DNA of 5,533 nt from an uncultured Coriobacteriaceae bacterium (GTDB lineage: Bacteria > Actinomycetota > Coriobacteriia > Coriobacteriales > Atopobiaceae): the NCBI GenBank assembly GCA_902772085.1, contig CACXZL010000146.1, forward strand, positions 1 through 5,533, in the 5' to 3' direction. Below, in pieces: positions 5,077 to 5,533 of the stretch. Made by a program: the position numbers and the translations under genes. The notes beneath the pieces were generated by a model that saw nothing but the letters and a program-made list of their open reading frames with translations, was not told the DNA's origin and did not search any database. Each line of letters begins with the position of its first letter. Position 1 is the first letter of the stretch.

Positions 5077-5533
5077 AAACATGTCACCACCGATGAGGGG
5101 TCTTCGGGTGAGCCTATGGACTCCGGATAGCCGGAATCCATGACGCGATAGAAGAAGCCGTTGTTTCCCGTCGGTCCTAGGCTGTGCCATTCGAAGGGGT
5201 AGGGAGTGCGATACCACCAGGGAGACGACCCCGTGGAAGCCGCCAGCGAGAGGAAACCGCCCGCTGCATCCGATCCCGTCACGCCGGCCTGCGCAAAGAC
5301 CTCGTATTGGTCGCCTTCGGCATTCAACAAACCATCTACGTCCTCGTAGCCACGCCGTTGGCGAAACTCCTCGACGTCCCACGTGACGTCCCCGCATACC
5401 TCGTGAACTGATGGAACCCAGAGCTTGTCTGACGTCTCCGTGATGCTGTCGAAGCTTTCAGTGAGACCCACGTTGTTTGTGAGTTTGTTTACCGGCACGA
5501 CGACGCCCATCAGCTCTTTCTCAAACATCGAGG
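5067..5533 (-). CDS. C-terminal part of a DUF6273-like protein (5' end outside window)
   Basis: The frame is open from the window edge to TGA at 5069-5067, giving about 154 visible residues. An in-frame ATG at 5528 exists but there is too little upstream sequence to judge it; the frame continues past it, so I treat the gene as partial. Counting from that ATG, the visible landmarks are a VPVNKLTNNVGLT stretch (11-23), KLWVPSVHEVCG (35-46), LLNAEGDQYEVF (67-78), WWYRTPYP (104-111), GFFYRVMDSG (124-133) and a C-terminal VVTCFCV. The pattern 'LW-PS-EV ... WW-R-P ... FY-V---G ... FC-' recalls DUF6273, common at the C-terminus of large surface or secreted proteins of gut Coriobacteriia and Clostridia. 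This comes from memory of the family, not a search. Function is unknown; surface location is inference. No anchor motif (LPxTG) or membrane segment is seen at the C-terminus. Confidence 0.7.
   Translation of the reverse strand, partial: SMFEKELMGVVVPVNKLTNNVGLTESFDSITETSDKLWVPSVHEVCGDVTWDVEEFRQRRGYEDVDGLLNAEGDQYEVFAQAGVTGSDAAGGFLSLAASTGSSPWWYRTPYPFEWHSLGPTGNNGFFYRVMDSGYPESIGSPEDPSSVVTCFCV

Noticed and set aside
4371..5096. Plus-strand open frame of 241 codons opposite the sensor half of the cyclase
   Set aside because: The product is rich in R and H as expected for the complement of GC-rich coding sequence, has no visible domain, and crosses the end of the upstream gene and the cyclase promoter.
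5075..5111. Terminator-like hairpin at the end of the DUF6273-like gene (TCACC...GGTGA followed by five T)
   Set aside because: It lies wholly inside the coding sequence, has only five pairs plus a bulged inner stem, and four bases separate the stem from the T tract. Too weak to annotate.
1..5533. Mobile element, prophage, CRISPR, tRNA or toxin-antitoxin content
   Set aside because: I looked for terminal inverted repeats, regularly spaced repeats, tRNA-like arms with TTCGA-type loops, and small paired genes, and saw none. Composition is even across the window except in the short intergenic gaps.

Overview
The window is about 59% GC by eye and looks chromosomal. Every gene I can support is on the minus strand, so transcription runs from high to low coordinates. 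The gene set (rplS, rnhB, yraN, comM/yifB), a DUF6273-type surface-protein tail and a 'HKDALTGLRNK'-style GGDEF domain suggest a Gram-positive actinobacterium of class Coriobacteriia (Olsenella/Atopobium/Collinsella-like). This assignment is an inference from protein style and was not tested by any search.

Layout in transcription order: (1) 5533-5067, the C-terminal part of a large protein ending in a DUF6273-like domain, with its 5' end outside the window. (2) 5009-3549, a membrane-anchored diguanylate cyclase: TM, extracellular CACHE-like sensor, TM, HAMP, coiled coil, GGDEF. It has a TTG start, a good Shine-Dalgarno and a perfect TATAAT box upstream. (3) 3548-3379, a compact control region holding a terminator-like hairpin for the cyclase, a promoter, and a leader hairpin before rplS. 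(4) 3378-3028, rplS (ribosomal protein L19), followed by a convincing intrinsic terminator at 2996-2962. (5) 2934-2149, rnhB (RNase HII). (6) 2148-1971, a gene-free gap of 178 bases. (7) 1970-1497, yraN (UPF0102 nuclease-like protein) with an unusual N-terminal extension. (8) 1494-1, comM/yifB, a Mg-chelatase-like AAA+ ATPase that lacks only its last few residues at the window edge.

The lower half is the familiar rplS-rnhB-yraN-comM neighbourhood, which in many bacteria continues into dprA. It links translation (L19), removal of RNA from DNA (RNase HII) and processing of incoming or recombining DNA (YraN, ComM). lepB, often found between rplS and rnhB, is absent, and the usual rpsP-rimM-trmD genes are not directly upstream of rplS. 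A c-di-GMP signalling gene occupies that place. yraN and comM are separated by 2 bases and are probably translationally coupled.

I saw no tRNA, rRNA, CRISPR array, insertion sequence, long repeat or phage gene. I found no convincing undescribed system. The points most worth a second look are the rplS leader hairpin, the terminator just ahead of rnhB, and the cysteine-rich N-termini of YraN and ComM.
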